A DNA stretch of 64,000 nt from Paenibacillaceae bacterium GAS479 (GCA_900105225.1 LT629764.1:4794501-4858500), one strand, 5' to 3'. Positions 16,680 to 26,115 are shown, numbered from the stretch's first letter. Translations and numbers: made by a program. Notes: generated by a model not told the origin, from the letters alone.

Positions 16680-16780
16680 GTGTTAAAAACACACGCCGGT
16701 TAATTCTGTCAAGGGTGCTTCCATACGGAAGTCTTGCCGGAAGATGACATCGGCGGAGGACACAAATAAAACCACTATTA
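16680..16780 (+). promoter_or_regulatory. Structured 5' leader of rpsB (possible S2 autoregulatory leader)
   Basis: The leader can form GTGTT/AACAC at 16680-16692 and a larger element with paired segments CCGG 16696-16699 with 16737-16740, CAAG 16710-16713 with CTTG 16733-16736, and CTTCC 16718-16722 with GGAAG 16727-16731. Feedback by S2 on rpsB leaders is known in E. coli; whether this Firmicute leader binds S2 is inference. Confidence 0.45.
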
Positions 16781-16793
16781 GGAGGTGTTGAAG

Positions 16794-17492
16794 ATGGCAG
16801 TGATTTCCATGAAACAGCTTCTCGAGGCTGGTGTACATTTCGGTCACCAAACTCGCCGCTGGAACCCTAAAATGGATCGCTATATCTTCACCGAACGTAA
16901 CGGCATTTACATCATCGACTTGCAAAAAACAGTTAAAAAAGTGGAAGAAGCTTATAACTTCGTCCGCTCTATCGCTGAAGACGGCGGTTCGATCCTGTTT
17001 GTCGGCACGAAAAAACAAGCCCAAGACTCTGTGAAAGAAGAAGCAGAGCGTTGCGGCAACTACTACATCAACCAACGCTGGCTCGGCGGCACGCTGACCA
17101 ACTTCTCCACAATCCAAAAGCGTATTGATCGTCTGCGGCAACTGGAAAAATGGGAAGAGGACGGCACGTTCGCAGTCCTGCCTAAAAAAGAAGTAATCAT
17201 TCTTCGCAAAGAAAAAGACCGTCTGGAGAAATTCCTCGGCGGCATCAAAGGTATGCGCAAGCTGCCTAGCGCTCTGTTCATCATCGATCCTCGTAAAGAG
17301 CGTATCGCGGTTGCAGAAGCTCGCAAACTGGGCATCCCAATCGTTGGTATCGTAGATACTAACTGTGATCCAGACGAGATCGACTATGTTATCCCAGGCA
17401 ATGACGACGCTATCCGCGCTGTCAAACTGCTGACGGGTAAAATGGCTGATGCAATCGTTGAAGCTAACCAAGGTGAGCAAACAACTGCTTAA
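16794..17492 (+). CDS. rpsB: 30S ribosomal protein S2
   Basis: A 232-residue S2 protein, a late-assembling component of the small ribosomal subunit. It begins [20 protein letters not shown] and contains the family signatures [30 protein letters not shown] and [28 protein letters not shown] at 16780-16787 lies seven bases before the ATG at 16794; upstream in-frame GTG and TTG codons overlap that site and are rejected. It precedes tsf, the nearly universal bacterial order, with a terminator-like hairpin in between. Confidence 0.98.
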   Translation: MAVISMKQLLEAGVHFGHQTRRWNPKMDRYIFTERNGIYIIDLQKTVKKVEEAYNFVRSIAEDGGSILFVGTKKQAQDSVKEEAERCGNYYINQRWLGGTLTNFSTIQKRIDRLRQLEKWEEDGTFAVLPKKEVIILRKEKDRLEKFLGGIKGMRKLPSALFIIDPRKERIAVAEARKLGIPIVGIVDTNCDPDEIDYVIPGNDDAIRAVKLLTGKMADAIVEANQGEQTTA

Positions 17493-17534
17493 GATCAGCC
17501 TCGGCTGAACAGCGGCATTATGATTTAGAACAAT

Positions 17535-17577
17535 AAGGGTGGTTAGAAGGTGAAAGCCTCCTCACCGCCCTTTTTTT
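17535..17577 (+). terminator. Terminator or attenuator between rpsB and tsf
   Basis: AAGGGTGGTTAGAAGG (17535-17550) pairs imperfectly with CCTCCTCACCGCCCTT around a TGAAAG loop and is followed by seven T residues. Because tsf normally depends on rpsB transcription, partial read-through is likely. Confidence 0.75.
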
Positions 17578-17648
17578 GAGGAAGTATAGATTTAATCCGC
17601 TCTGTGCGGACAACTTGCCTGCAATCAGGCATCCGGGAGGAATAGAAT

Positions 17649-18299
17649 ATGGCAGTTAATGCGAGTGCAGTAAAAGAATTGCGTGAGAAAACAGGAGCAG
17701 GTATGCTTGATTGCAAAAAAGCGCTGGAGGAAGCTGGCGGCGATCTGACGAAAGCAGCCGAGCTGCTTCGCGAGAAAGGTCTTGCTGCAGCAGCTAACAA
17801 AGCGGGCCGTATTGCTACTGAAGGCGTTGTTGAGTCCTACATTCATGCCGGCGGCCGTATCGGCGTTCTAGTTGAAATCAACTGCGAAACTGACTTTGTA
17901 GCTAAAACGGATCAATTCCGTGACTTCTGCAGAGACATTGCAATGCAAATCGCCGCAGCTGGTCCTAAATACGTACGCCGCGAAGAAGTTGACGCTTCCG
18001 AGCTGGAAAAAGAGCGCGAGATTCTGAAAGCTCAAGCTCTCAATGAAGGCAAACCAGCTCACATCGTTGAGAAAATGGTTGATGGCCGCATTGGTAAATA
18101 CTACGAAGAGTTCTGTCTGATGGAACAACCGTTCATCAAAGATCCAGACAAAACGGTTACTACGCTGCTGAACGAAAAAATCAGCACGATCGGCGAGAAC
18201 ATCTCGATCCGTCGTTTTGCTCGCTTCGAACTGGGCGAAGGCCTGGAGAAAAAAGTCGACAACTTCGTTGAAGAAGTTATGTCCCAAGCTAAACTGTAA
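17649..18299 (+). CDS. tsf: Elongation factor Ts, short form
   Basis: A 216-residue EF-Ts, the nucleotide exchange factor of EF-Tu. It has the N-terminal UBA-type domain ([20 protein letters not shown]), the TDFVAKT core motif (in [14 protein letters not shown]) and a C-terminal FELGEG segment. B. subtilis and E. coli EF-Ts are ~290 and 283 aa; this one has only one of the two core subdomains, like the short EF-Ts of Thermus. I see no frameshift: the sequence is continuous and ends normally with [16 protein letters not shown] precedes the ATG. Confidence 0.96.
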   Translation: MAVNASAVKELREKTGAGMLDCKKALEEAGGDLTKAAELLREKGLAAAANKAGRIATEGVVESYIHAGGRIGVLVEINCETDFVAKTDQFRDFCRDIAMQIAAAGPKYVRREEVDASELEKEREILKAQALNEGKPAHIVEKMVDGRIGKYYEEFCLMEQPFIKDPDKTVTTLLNEKISTIGENISIRRFARFELGEGLEKKVDNFVEEVMSQAKL

Positions 18300-18371
18300 G
18301 TAAAGCAACCTTGAGGAGCGCCTGATTTCTTAGAAGTCAGGCCGCGACTCATCCGATACCGAACGCGAGGG

Positions 18372-18406
18372 CAGGCGGGGCGGGGCGTCCGCCCCGCCTG
18401 TTTTTT
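18372..18406 (+). terminator. Strong intrinsic terminator after tsf
   Basis: A perfect 12-bp GC-rich stem, CAGGCGGGGCGG (18372-18383) with CCGCCCCGCCTG (18389-18400), loop GGCGT, followed by six T residues. It ends the rpsB-tsf unit before pyrH. Confidence 0.93.
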
Positions 18407-18429
18407 CATAGATACAGCTGTTGGTTTGA

Positions 18430-19227
<798 letters not shown>

Positions 19228-19228
19228 T

Positions 19229-19783
19229 ATGCCGCAATCCATTAAAACAGACGCAAGCGAGCGGATGGAAAAAGCGATTGGCGCCTTGAAGCGCGATCTG
19301 GCCTCGCTGCGCGCGGGTCGTGCAACACCGGCTCTGCTCGACCGCATTCAAGTGGAGTACTATGGAGCTATGACGCCGCTTAATCAGTTGGCTAACATCA
19401 ATACTCCAGACTCCAGAACGCTGTTCATCCAGCCTTGGGACAAATCGTCGCTTAGTGACATCGAGCGCGCCATTATGAAGTCCGACCTCGGATTGACTCC
19501 TTCGAATGATGGAGCTTCTATCCGCATTCAAGTACCAATGCTGACTGAGGAACGCCGTACAGAGCTGGTCAAAATGACTAAGAAATTCGGCGAGGAAGCT
19601 AAGGTTGCGATCCGTAATGTTCGCAGAGACGCGAATGACTCCATCAAAAAGCTGGAGAAAACGGATATTTCTGAGGATGAGTCCAAGCGTCATCAGGAAG
19701 ATATTCAAAAATCGACGGACAAGTATGTTGCTGAAGTCGATAAAGTATTAGCTTCTAAAGAAAAAGAAATCATGGAAGTATAA
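19229..19783 (+). CDS. frr: Ribosome recycling factor
   Basis: A 184-residue RRF that, with EF-G, splits ribosomes after termination. Signatures: [35 protein letters not shown], the [18 protein letters not shown] hinge region and a C-terminal helical [24 protein letters not shown] at the pyrH end precedes the ATG at 19229. Length equals the family norm (~185 aa). A structured 212-base gap separates it from uppS. Confidence 0.97.
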   Translation: MPQSIKTDASERMEKAIGALKRDLASLRAGRATPALLDRIQVEYYGAMTPLNQLANINTPDSRTLFIQPWDKSSLSDIERAIMKSDLGLTPSNDGASIRIQVPMLTEERRTELVKMTKKFGEEAKVAIRNVRRDANDSIKKLEKTDISEDESKRHQEDIQKSTDKYVAEVDKVLASKEKEIMEV

Positions 19784-19794
19784 AACGTACCGAG

Positions 19795-19945
19795 CCATAT
19801 GGATGTGATGCCTTCTTGGGCAGCTAGTCCGTATGGGATGGAACTATGCGGATGATCCCGATGAGGGATGCATTCTAGAATGATTTTGCATCCGCTGTGC
19901 ATGAGCGGCCCCTCCCTTACAGGTGGGGGTTTGCCTGCATCAGGC
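19795..19945 (+). other. Structured intergenic region between frr and uppS
   Basis: Several inverted repeats lie in this gene-free stretch: CCATATGG (19795-19802) with CCGTATGG (19829-19836); GGATGCA (19866-19872) with TGCATCC (19887-19893) enclosing part of the 12-bp palindrome CATTCTAGAATG (19871-19882); CCCC (19909-19912) with GGGG near 19925; and GCCTG-CAT-CAGGC (19933-19945). There is no T-run, so simple termination is unlikely; a structured uppS leader is inferred. Confidence 0.5.
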
Positions 19946-19995
19946 CCCTTATCCGGGTCTGTGAAAGATTTAATGCCTGCGGGGAGGAAGTTGGA

Positions 19996-20763
19996 ATGAT
20001 TGACAGATTGTGGTCAAGACGCGGCAAATCATCTCCGCAGGAGGCTGATCTGCCGGCTGGGGAAAATGTACCGCAGCATGTCGCCATTATAATGGACGGC
20101 AACGGCCGATGGGCCCAAAATCGCGGGTTGCCGAGATTCGCGGGCCACCATAGCGGAATGAAGGCGGTTAAGAAGGTAACGATGGCTGCTGATCGGGCCG
20201 GAGTTAAGTATTTGACCTTATATGCTTTTTCTACAGAGAACTGGAAACGGCCTAAGTCGGAAGTCGAATTCTTAATGCGCTTGCCGCAGGAATTTCTGGC
20301 TCTTGAGCTGGAAGAACTGATTGAGAACAATGTGCAAGTGCGCATGATGGGCTATCAGGAAAATCTTCCCTCGTATACGCTAGAAGCACTTGAGGAAGCT
20401 ATCGAGAAAACGAAAGACAATACCGGGCTTGTGCTCAATTTTGCTTTGAACTATGGGAGTCGGGCAGAAATGATTGATGCGGTGCGCGCAATTGCGATGG
20501 ATGCCGCAGCAGGCGGGCTAAACCCGGATGACATCGACGAGAGACTGTTTGCCGGTCGACTGTTTAGCAGTGAGCTACCTGATCCTGATCTTCTGATTCG
20601 TACGAGCGGTGAGCTTCGTCTCAGCAATTTCATGTTATGGCAGCTTGCTTACAGCGAATTATGGTTCACCGATGTGTATTGGCCTGCCTTTACAGAGGAG
20701 CTTTTCCAGGAAGCTATAACAGAATACCAGCGGCGAGCCAGACGGTTCGGCGGTTTGACTTAA
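19996..20763 (+). CDS. uppS: Undecaprenyl diphosphate synthase (isoprenyl transferase)
   Basis: A 255-residue cis-prenyltransferase that makes undecaprenyl diphosphate, the lipid carrier for cell wall polymers. The catalytic Asp is D34 in VAIIMDGNGRWAQNRG; other signatures are GHHSGMKAV, LTLYAFSTENWKRP and DLLIRTSGELRLSNF, the last ending in LWFTDVYWPAF. GGGGAGGAAG at 19981-19990 is correctly placed for the ATG at 19996. It begins the uppS-cdsA-dxr-rseP series, which supplies lipid and isoprenoid precursors. Confidence 0.97.
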   Translation: MIDRLWSRRGKSSPQEADLPAGENVPQHVAIIMDGNGRWAQNRGLPRFAGHHSGMKAVKKVTMAADRAGVKYLTLYAFSTENWKRPKSEVEFLMRLPQEFLALELEELIENNVQVRMMGYQENLPSYTLEALEEAIEKTKDNTGLVLNFALNYGSRAEMIDAVRAIAMDAAAGGLNPDDIDERLFAGRLFSSELPDPDLLIRTSGELRLSNFMLWQLAYSELWFTDVYWPAFTEELFQEAITEYQRRARRFGGLT

Positions 20764-20790
20764 GTCTGCTTTTCAAGCGAGGACAAAGCG

Positions 20791-21585
20791 ATGAAACAAC
20801 GTATTTTGACAGGAGTAGGGGCGGGAGTATTCTTTTTACTGCTTCTGGTCGTTGGCGGCCAGATCTATTATTGTCTGCTGCTGCTGCTTGCTCTGATCGG
20901 TTTCTACGAATATTCAAGATTGAACGGTTTCCATCCCTTTCACCCGGCTGGGCTTATCGGCTATGCCGGGGTTCTTTTTTTTATGCTGCCTTGGGAGGAT
21001 ATGGGGATTGAGGTTCCGCCTGATGGGACGGTCATTTGGCTGTTATTGCTGCTGCTTCTGGCTGTCACAGTTCTATCCAAAAATAAAACAGCACTGGATG
21101 GTGCTGCGTTGTTGCTGCTTGGAGCTATCTATGTCGGTTACGGTTTCGCCTCCATGTTCGAAGTTAGGGAAACAGAACCCTACGGGCTTTATCTGTCTTT
21201 CCTCAGCTTTGCTTGCATTTGGTCTTCGGATATCGGTGCTTACTTTATCGGTAAGGCGATCGGACGGAAAAAACTGTGGCCTGCAATTAGCCCGAACAAA
21301 ACGATTGAAGGATCGCTCGGCGGAATTGCCGCTTCTATTATTGTCGCTGTTGTTTTCCAGCTATGCGCACCGGAGATCATCGGTCTTGGACATGCCATTC
21401 TGATCGGAACGGTGGCGGCCATCGCAGGACAGTTCGGAGATCTTATCCAATCGGCCTACAAACGTTTTCGCGGCGTCAAGGACAGCGGCAAGCTGCTGCC
21501 TGGACATGGCGGAGTGCTGGACCGCTGCGACAGCTGGATTATTGTATTTCCGCTGCTCGTTTTAACGGGCTTACTCCCTGTTTAG
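20791..21585 (+). CDS. cdsA: Phosphatidate cytidylyltransferase
   Basis: A 264-residue polytopic membrane enzyme that makes CDP-diacylglycerol from CTP and phosphatidic acid. About seven hydrophobic segments are visible. The CdsA signature is near the C-terminus: SAYKRFRGVKDSGKLLPGHG followed by GVLDRCDSW (about residues 222-250), with the earlier SDIGAYFIGKAIGRKK and SPNKTIEGSLGG. It starts at ATG 20791, 27 bases after uppS, after GCGAGGAC. Confidence 0.97.
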   Translation: MKQRILTGVGAGVFFLLLLVVGGQIYYCLLLLLALIGFYEYSRLNGFHPFHPAGLIGYAGVLFFMLPWEDMGIEVPPDGTVIWLLLLLLLAVTVLSKNKTALDGAALLLLGAIYVGYGFASMFEVRETEPYGLYLSFLSFACIWSSDIGAYFIGKAIGRKKLWPAISPNKTIEGSLGGIAASIIVAVVFQLCAPEIIGLGHAILIGTVAAIAGQFGDLIQSAYKRFRGVKDSGKLLPGHGGVLDRCDSWIIVFPLLVLTGLLPV

Positions 21586-21633
21586 CTACCTGTTCAAACT
21601 TACATAAACAAGTCGATAAGGGGAGATGCCGCA

Positions 21634-22773
21634 GTGAAAAAAATAACCATTCTGGGCTCAACTGGTTCAGTTGGAACACAGACGCTGGAGGTGCTTTCCC
21701 AGCACCCTGAACGCTTCGAGCTGGATGGACTGGCAGCAGGGGGCAATGTCAGCTTGCTGATACAGCAGGCGCTCCGCTTCCATCCGAAGAGAGTATGTCT
21801 TGCGACAGCTGATGCTGCTCACGAAGCGAGAGCGGCTTTGCCAACCGACATCGAGGTGTTGCATGGCGAAGATGGGCTTGTGGAAATCGCAGGCGGCGGC
21901 GACGCGGATACAGTCGTTACGGCTATTATGGGAAGTCGGGGACTTCCTCCGACGCTGGCTGCAATTGAAGCGGGACGTAATATTGCACTCGCTAACAAGG
22001 AAACGTTGGTGACGGCGGGTCATCTTGTTATGGAGGCGGCCAAGCGCAAAGGAGTTTCCATTTTGCCAGTGGACAGCGAGCATTCTGCTATTTTCCAATG
22101 TCTGAACGGCGAGCGCCGCGAGGATGTCCGGGGAATTACACTGACGGCATCTGGAGGCTCCTTCCGCGACCGTACGCGAGAGCAGCTGCAGGGCGTGACG
22201 GTGGAGGAAGCGTTGAGCCATCCTAACTGGTCGATGGGCGCCAAAATAACGATCGATTCCGCCACGATGGTTAACAAGGGGCTTGAGGTGATCGAGGCCA
22301 GATGGCTGTTCGGACTGGATTATGATGAAATCGGCGTGCTTATCCATCCCGAAAGCATCATCCATTCATACGTGGAATTCAAGGATAATAGTATAGTTGC
22401 ACAGCTCGGATTGCCGGATATGAGCGTACCGATTCAGTATGCATTGTCCTACCCTGAGCGGATTGGCAATGCATCTGGCCGGTTGAGTCTTGCCGAGTAT
22501 GGCAAGCTTACGTTCCGCGAGATGGACTTCGACCGTTTTCGCTGCCTTGCGCTGGCCTATGAGAGCGGCCGCTTAGGCGGTACGGCGACGACGGTGTTCA
22601 ACGCTGCGAATGAGGTTGCTGTGGATCGCTTTTTGCGTGGAGAAATTGAGTTTCTTGCTATTGAGACCGTGCTGGAGAAGGTTATGGAAAAGTACGAACC
22701 CATTGCTAATCCAGGATTGGAAGCGATCGTAGAAGCGGATTTATGGGCTCGAAGGACGGCAACTTCCCTGTAG
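21634..22773 (+). CDS. dxr: 1-deoxy-D-xylulose 5-phosphate reductoisomerase
   Basis: A 379-residue DXR, second enzyme of the MEP isoprenoid pathway, NADPH- and metal-dependent. It starts with the nucleotide-binding motif ILGSTGSVGTQTLEVL, then NKETLVTAG, the metal/substrate region PVDSEHSAIFQCLNG, and LTASGGSFRD. The start codon is GTG (21634) after GGGGAGATG. It sits between cdsA and rseP, as in B. subtilis. Length is normal (~380 aa). Confidence 0.97.
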   Translation: MKKITILGSTGSVGTQTLEVLSQHPERFELDGLAAGGNVSLLIQQALRFHPKRVCLATADAAHEARAALPTDIEVLHGEDGLVEIAGGGDADTVVTAIMGSRGLPPTLAAIEAGRNIALANKETLVTAGHLVMEAAKRKGVSILPVDSEHSAIFQCLNGERREDVRGITLTASGGSFRDRTREQLQGVTVEEALSHPNWSMGAKITIDSATMVNKGLEVIEARWLFGLDYDEIGVLIHPESIIHSYVEFKDNSIVAQLGLPDMSVPIQYALSYPERIGNASGRLSLAEYGKLTFREMDFDRFRCLALAYESGRLGGTATTVFNAANEVAVDRFLRGEIEFLAIETVLEKVMEKYEPIANPGLEAIVEADLWARRTATSL

Positions 22774-22849
22774 GGCGGTTCTCTTGTGCCAGGCTGGAGA
22801 ATAATGATAATCTAGGTACAGGCCGTTACGACAGGAGGCACCACCATCG

Positions 22850-24124
22850 ATGGATACAATACAGGTCATATTCATGACCGTTCTTGTGTTTTTTGTCATT
22901 GTCACCATTCATGAATGGGGACACTACTATTTTGCCAAACGGGCAGGCATTCTCGTGCGGGAATTCGCCATCGGTTTTGGCCCGAAGCTGTTCTCGATCA
23001 AGCGCGGCGAGACACGTTTCACCTTGCGTTTGATCCCTGCTGGCGGCTTCGTTCGCATGGCGGGCGAAGATCCGGAGCTCGTTGAGGTTCAGCCTGGTCA
23101 GACCGTTGCCGTCCGAGTAAAAAATGGCAAGGTTACAAGGGTTTATCTCGATAAGCTGGATGAGCGGAGCGGTGTTATCCGCGGTGAGGTCGAGACGATC
23201 GACCTGGAGCGCAAGCTATTCGTGCAGCTACTCGTTGAGGGTGAATCCGAGAGATATGAGATGCACCCACAGGCACTGCTTATCGCTAAGGGACGCGACA
23301 CACAGATTGCTCCGCTGGATCGCCAATTCGCTAGCAAAACGGTAGGACAGCGCGCGCTTGCGATTGCGGCCGGACCTTTCATGAACTTCATTCTGGCGAT
23401 TGTCCTGTTCGCCGTCTACATCCAGATGACAGGTGTCGTTGTGGACAATCCGAAGCATCTGGAGATCAATACCGTTGTAGATGGCATGCCTGCTAAAGCA
23501 GCCGGGCTGCAAAAAGGCGACATCATCCAATCCGTTGGTGGAACTGAAGTCGGGATAGACTATGATCGCATGATCAAATTCATCGGCAATTCCGCCGGCA
23601 AGGAAATCGAGATTAAGGTAATACGGGCGGGAGAGCCGCTCACCTTCAGGGTGACGCCTAAACTGGATGAAAAGAGCAAAATGGGCAAGGTTGGCGTCAC
23701 TCCCACCTATCCGATGCGTTCCGCTACATTCACCGAGACGGTGACCGGAACCTACACGCTTATGAAGGGTATGACAATAGCCATTTTTCAAGGCTTCGGC
23801 CAACTGATTACGGGCAACTTCAAGCTCGATGATCTTGGCGGACCGGTACGTACGGCGGAAGTGACTGGCGAAATTGCACGTCAGGGCGAAGCACAACTAA
23901 TAAGATGGACAGCGCTGCTCAGTTTGTATCTTGGCATTTTCAACCTGTTGCCGATTCCGGCGTTGGACGGCAGTCGTCTCGTATTCATCGGAATTGAGGC
24001 GCTGCGCGGCAGGCCAATTGATCCAGCCAGGGAAAGCATGGTGCATGTTGTCGGCTTTATGATGCTGATGCTGCTCATGCTTGCTGTAACCTATAATGAT
24101 ATATTGCGACTTGTTAAAGGGTAG
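22850..24124 (+). CDS. rseP: Site-2 intramembrane metalloprotease RseP/RasP
   Basis: A 424-residue S2P protease with zinc motif HEWGH near residue 21-25 in the first membrane helix, a PDZ domain (about residues 195-275, TVVDGMPAKAAGLQKGDIIQ) and the second catalytic motif NLLPIPALDGSRL near residue 365-377 in a C-terminal helix. RasP in B. subtilis cleaves anti-sigma factors (RsiW), FtsL and signal-peptide remnants in the membrane. AGGAGG precedes the ATG at 22850. It is followed by proS, 21 bases after the stop. Confidence 0.96.
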   Translation: MDTIQVIFMTVLVFFVIVTIHEWGHYYFAKRAGILVREFAIGFGPKLFSIKRGETRFTLRLIPAGGFVRMAGEDPELVEVQPGQTVAVRVKNGKVTRVYLDKLDERSGVIRGEVETIDLERKLFVQLLVEGESERYEMHPQALLIAKGRDTQIAPLDRQFASKTVGQRALAIAAGPFMNFILAIVLFAVYIQMTGVVVDNPKHLEINTVVDGMPAKAAGLQKGDIIQSVGGTEVGIDYDRMIKFIGNSAGKEIEIKVIRAGEPLTFRVTPKLDEKSKMGKVGVTPTYPMRSATFTETVTGTYTLMKGMTIAIFQGFGQLITGNFKLDDLGGPVRTAEVTGEIARQGEAQLIRWTALLSLYLGIFNLLPIPALDGSRLVFIGIEALRGRPIDPARESMVHVVGFMMLMLLMLAVTYNDILRLVKG

Positions 24125-24145
24125 AGGGGAGCTGTCGTTTCAGCT

Positions 24146-25594
24146 ATGTCGAAAGAAAAGCAATTCGTAACCGAAATTACGCCGCAGGGAGAGGACTTCT
24201 CCCGCTGGTACATCGATGTAATCAAAAAAGCCGAGCTGATGGACTATTCTCCGGTCAGAGGTTGTATCGTTTTCCGTCCAGACGGCTATGAAATTTGGGA
24301 ACATATCAAGGAAGAGCTTGATCGTCGCTTCAAGGAGACTGGTCATCGCAACGCATACTTCCCGCTGTTCATTCCGGAGAGCTTTTTCCAAAAAGAGAAA
24401 GAGCATGTCGAGGGCTTCAATCCCGAGCTTCCTTGGGTAACGGAAGCCGGTGGCGAGCTGCTTGAGGAAAGACTGGCTATTCGCCCAACGTCCGAGACGA
24501 TGATCGGTCATATGTACAGCAAATGGATTCACTCGTACCGCGACCTTCCGGTGCTGATCAACCAATGGGCGAACGTCGTCCGCTGGGAAAAGCGTACCTT
24601 GCCTTTCCTTCGCACGAGCGAGTTCCTGTGGCAGGAAGGCCATACTGCGCATGAAACAGAATCCGAGGCGCGCGAGGAAACGATGCGCATGCTGGAAACT
24701 TACCGCAGTTTCGTCGAGGACTATCTTGCGATTCCGGTAATCAGCGGCGAAAAAACGCCATCCGAGCGTTTTGCCGGCGCGGTAGACACCTACTCCATCG
24801 AAGCGATGATGAAGGATGGACGCGCAGTACAGGCGGGAACGTCGCATTACCTTGGCAACAAGTTTGCCGTGGCATTCGACATTAAGTTCCTCGACCGCGA
24901 CAATCAGCAGCAGTTCGCTCATACGACTTCTTGGGGTGTCAGCACTCGCTTGATCGGTTCCTTGATCATGGTGCATGGCGATGACCGCGGCCTCGTATTG
25001 CCGCCGAAGGTTGCTCCAACCCAAGTAATCATGATCCCGATTGGACCTCCTAAAACCCGTGATGCTGTCATTGCTCGTGTCGACGAGCTTTACGGCCAGC
25101 TCAAAGGAGCCGGTGTCCGCGTTCGCGTCGACGACCGTTCCGATATGAGCCCGGGCTGGAAATTCAATGAGTATGAAATGCGCGGTGTACCGATCCGTCT
25201 GGAACTCGGACCTCGCGATATGGATAACGGCGTCTGCGTGCTTGTCTCCCGCGTCAGCGGCGAGAAACGCGTTGTCGCTCAAGCCGATCTCGTTTCCGAA
25301 ATTTCCCGTATGTTAGAGGAAGTTCACCATGAAATGTATGAGAAGGCTAAATCTTTCCGCGCGGACAACACCCATGCGGTTGATACGCTGGACGAAATGA
25401 AGGCGCTGCTGGAACAGAAACGCGGCTTTGTTACGGCTGGCTGGTGTGGTTCTGCCGCTTGCGAGAAGCAGGTCAAGGAAGAGACCGGCGCTACGAGCCG
25501 CAACATTCCGTTCGACCCTGCCGAGCGCAAGGCTAACTGTCTGTGCTGCGGTGAAAAGGCCGAGCATACCGTTGTATTTGCTCGCGCTTACTAA
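24146..25594 (+). CDS. proS: Prolyl-tRNA synthetase, archaeal/eukaryal-like type
   Basis: A 482-residue class II ProRS. Motif 2/3 landmarks: RPTSETMIGHMYSKWIHSY, NVVRWEKRTLPFLRTSEFLWQEGHT and, later, GVSTRLIGSLIMVHGDD. The C-terminus has a zinc-type Cys cluster (GWCGSAACEKQ, NCLCCGEKAEH) and ends in Tyr, features of the archaeal/eukaryal-like (type 3) enzyme. The bacterial-type ProRS of B. subtilis (564 aa) carries an editing insertion and occupies the same locus. AGGGGAGCTG precedes the ATG. A terminator follows. Confidence 0.96.
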   Translation: MSKEKQFVTEITPQGEDFSRWYIDVIKKAELMDYSPVRGCIVFRPDGYEIWEHIKEELDRRFKETGHRNAYFPLFIPESFFQKEKEHVEGFNPELPWVTEAGGELLEERLAIRPTSETMIGHMYSKWIHSYRDLPVLINQWANVVRWEKRTLPFLRTSEFLWQEGHTAHETESEAREETMRMLETYRSFVEDYLAIPVISGEKTPSERFAGAVDTYSIEAMMKDGRAVQAGTSHYLGNKFAVAFDIKFLDRDNQQQFAHTTSWGVSTRLIGSLIMVHGDDRGLVLPPKVAPTQVIMIPIGPPKTRDAVIARVDELYGQLKGAGVRVRVDDRSDMSPGWKFNEYEMRGVPIRLELGPRDMDNGVCVLVSRVSGEKRVVAQADLVSEISRMLEEVHHEMYEKAKSFRADNTHAVDTLDEMKALLEQKRGFVTAGWCGSAACEKQVKEETGATSRNIPFDPAERKANCLCCGEKAEHTVVFARAY

Positions 25595-25625
25595 GCTTTA
25601 AATCTGATTGTGTCAGTTTACAAAA

Positions 25626-25653
25626 AAGAAGCCCAACGCGGCTTCTTTTTTTT
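25626..25653 (+). terminator. Intrinsic terminator after proS
   Basis: Stem AAGAAGCC (25626-25633) with GGCTTCTT (25640-25647), loop CAACGC, followed by T residues to 25653. It closes the uppS-to-proS unit. Confidence 0.93.
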
Positions 25654-25742
25654 CATTCGGGGGTAGTAAGCGAAATCCGCATGCGGAAGCGAGCTGCCGT
25701 TTCCATAACAAGCGGCGGTCAAATAAGTTGAACTGTAAACGG

Positions 25743-25806
25743 ACGAGGAAGCGGAGCGAGCCTTGGACAAGCCCAACGACACCCGTCCTTATGAACAGGT
25801 GTCGTT
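25743..25806 (+). repeat. First copy of 20-nt module followed by a hairpin
   Basis: The 20-nt segment at 25743-25762 recurs at 25872-25891 with one difference (acgaggaagcggagcg core). Thirteen bases after it, AACGACACC (25775-25783) pairs with GGTGTCGTT (25798-25806) in a perfect 9-bp stem with a 14-nt loop. No gene is visible here. Confidence 0.65.
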
Positions 25807-25871
25807 TGATATAGAACTACGGAAATGAGGCCGATAAGGCTATCATTCTATACAAGGACTAGAGAAATAAC

Positions 25872-26003
25872 ACGAGGAAGCGGAGCGAACCGGCCTTCTG
25901 GAGAAGCAACGCGTTCGCCTTTGTAGGCGGATTCCCCCCTTAGAGGGGGTAGGGAAATCAGGGAATCCGACTACAACAGCGATCGGAAGAAGGACCGGTT
26001 CGC
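25872..26003 (+). repeat. Second module copy leading into a ~120-nt multi-helix hairpin upstream of polC
   Basis: Bases 25885-25899 (GCGAACCGG plus CCTTCT) pair with 25988-26003 (AGAAGG, bulged A, CCGGTTCGC) over 15 bp. Inside, TTGTAG and CGGATTCCC (25921-25936) pair with GGGAATCCG and CTACAA (25961-25976), one mismatch, and the apex has CCCCC/GGGGG (25935-25949). The element looks like a mobile palindromic repeat or a structured RNA; no coding capacity is apparent. The remaining gene-free DNA (25654-25742 and 26004-26115) shows nothing I can name. Confidence 0.7.
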
Positions 26004-26115
26004 GCAGCGAGTTCCACCGTAATATTTCTATATCCAGCTTATCCGATAGCCATTCGAACACTAGTCGTTTCGCATCTGACGACAACTTCCTATGTTCTTC
26101 CCCTATCTTCAACGC

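Noticed and set aside
24125-24145. T-box leader before proS
   Set aside because: Only 21 bases separate rseP and proS.
24140-25282. 380-residue minus-strand frame opposite proS
   Set aside because: Antisense shadow; the sense strand encodes all ProRS motifs.
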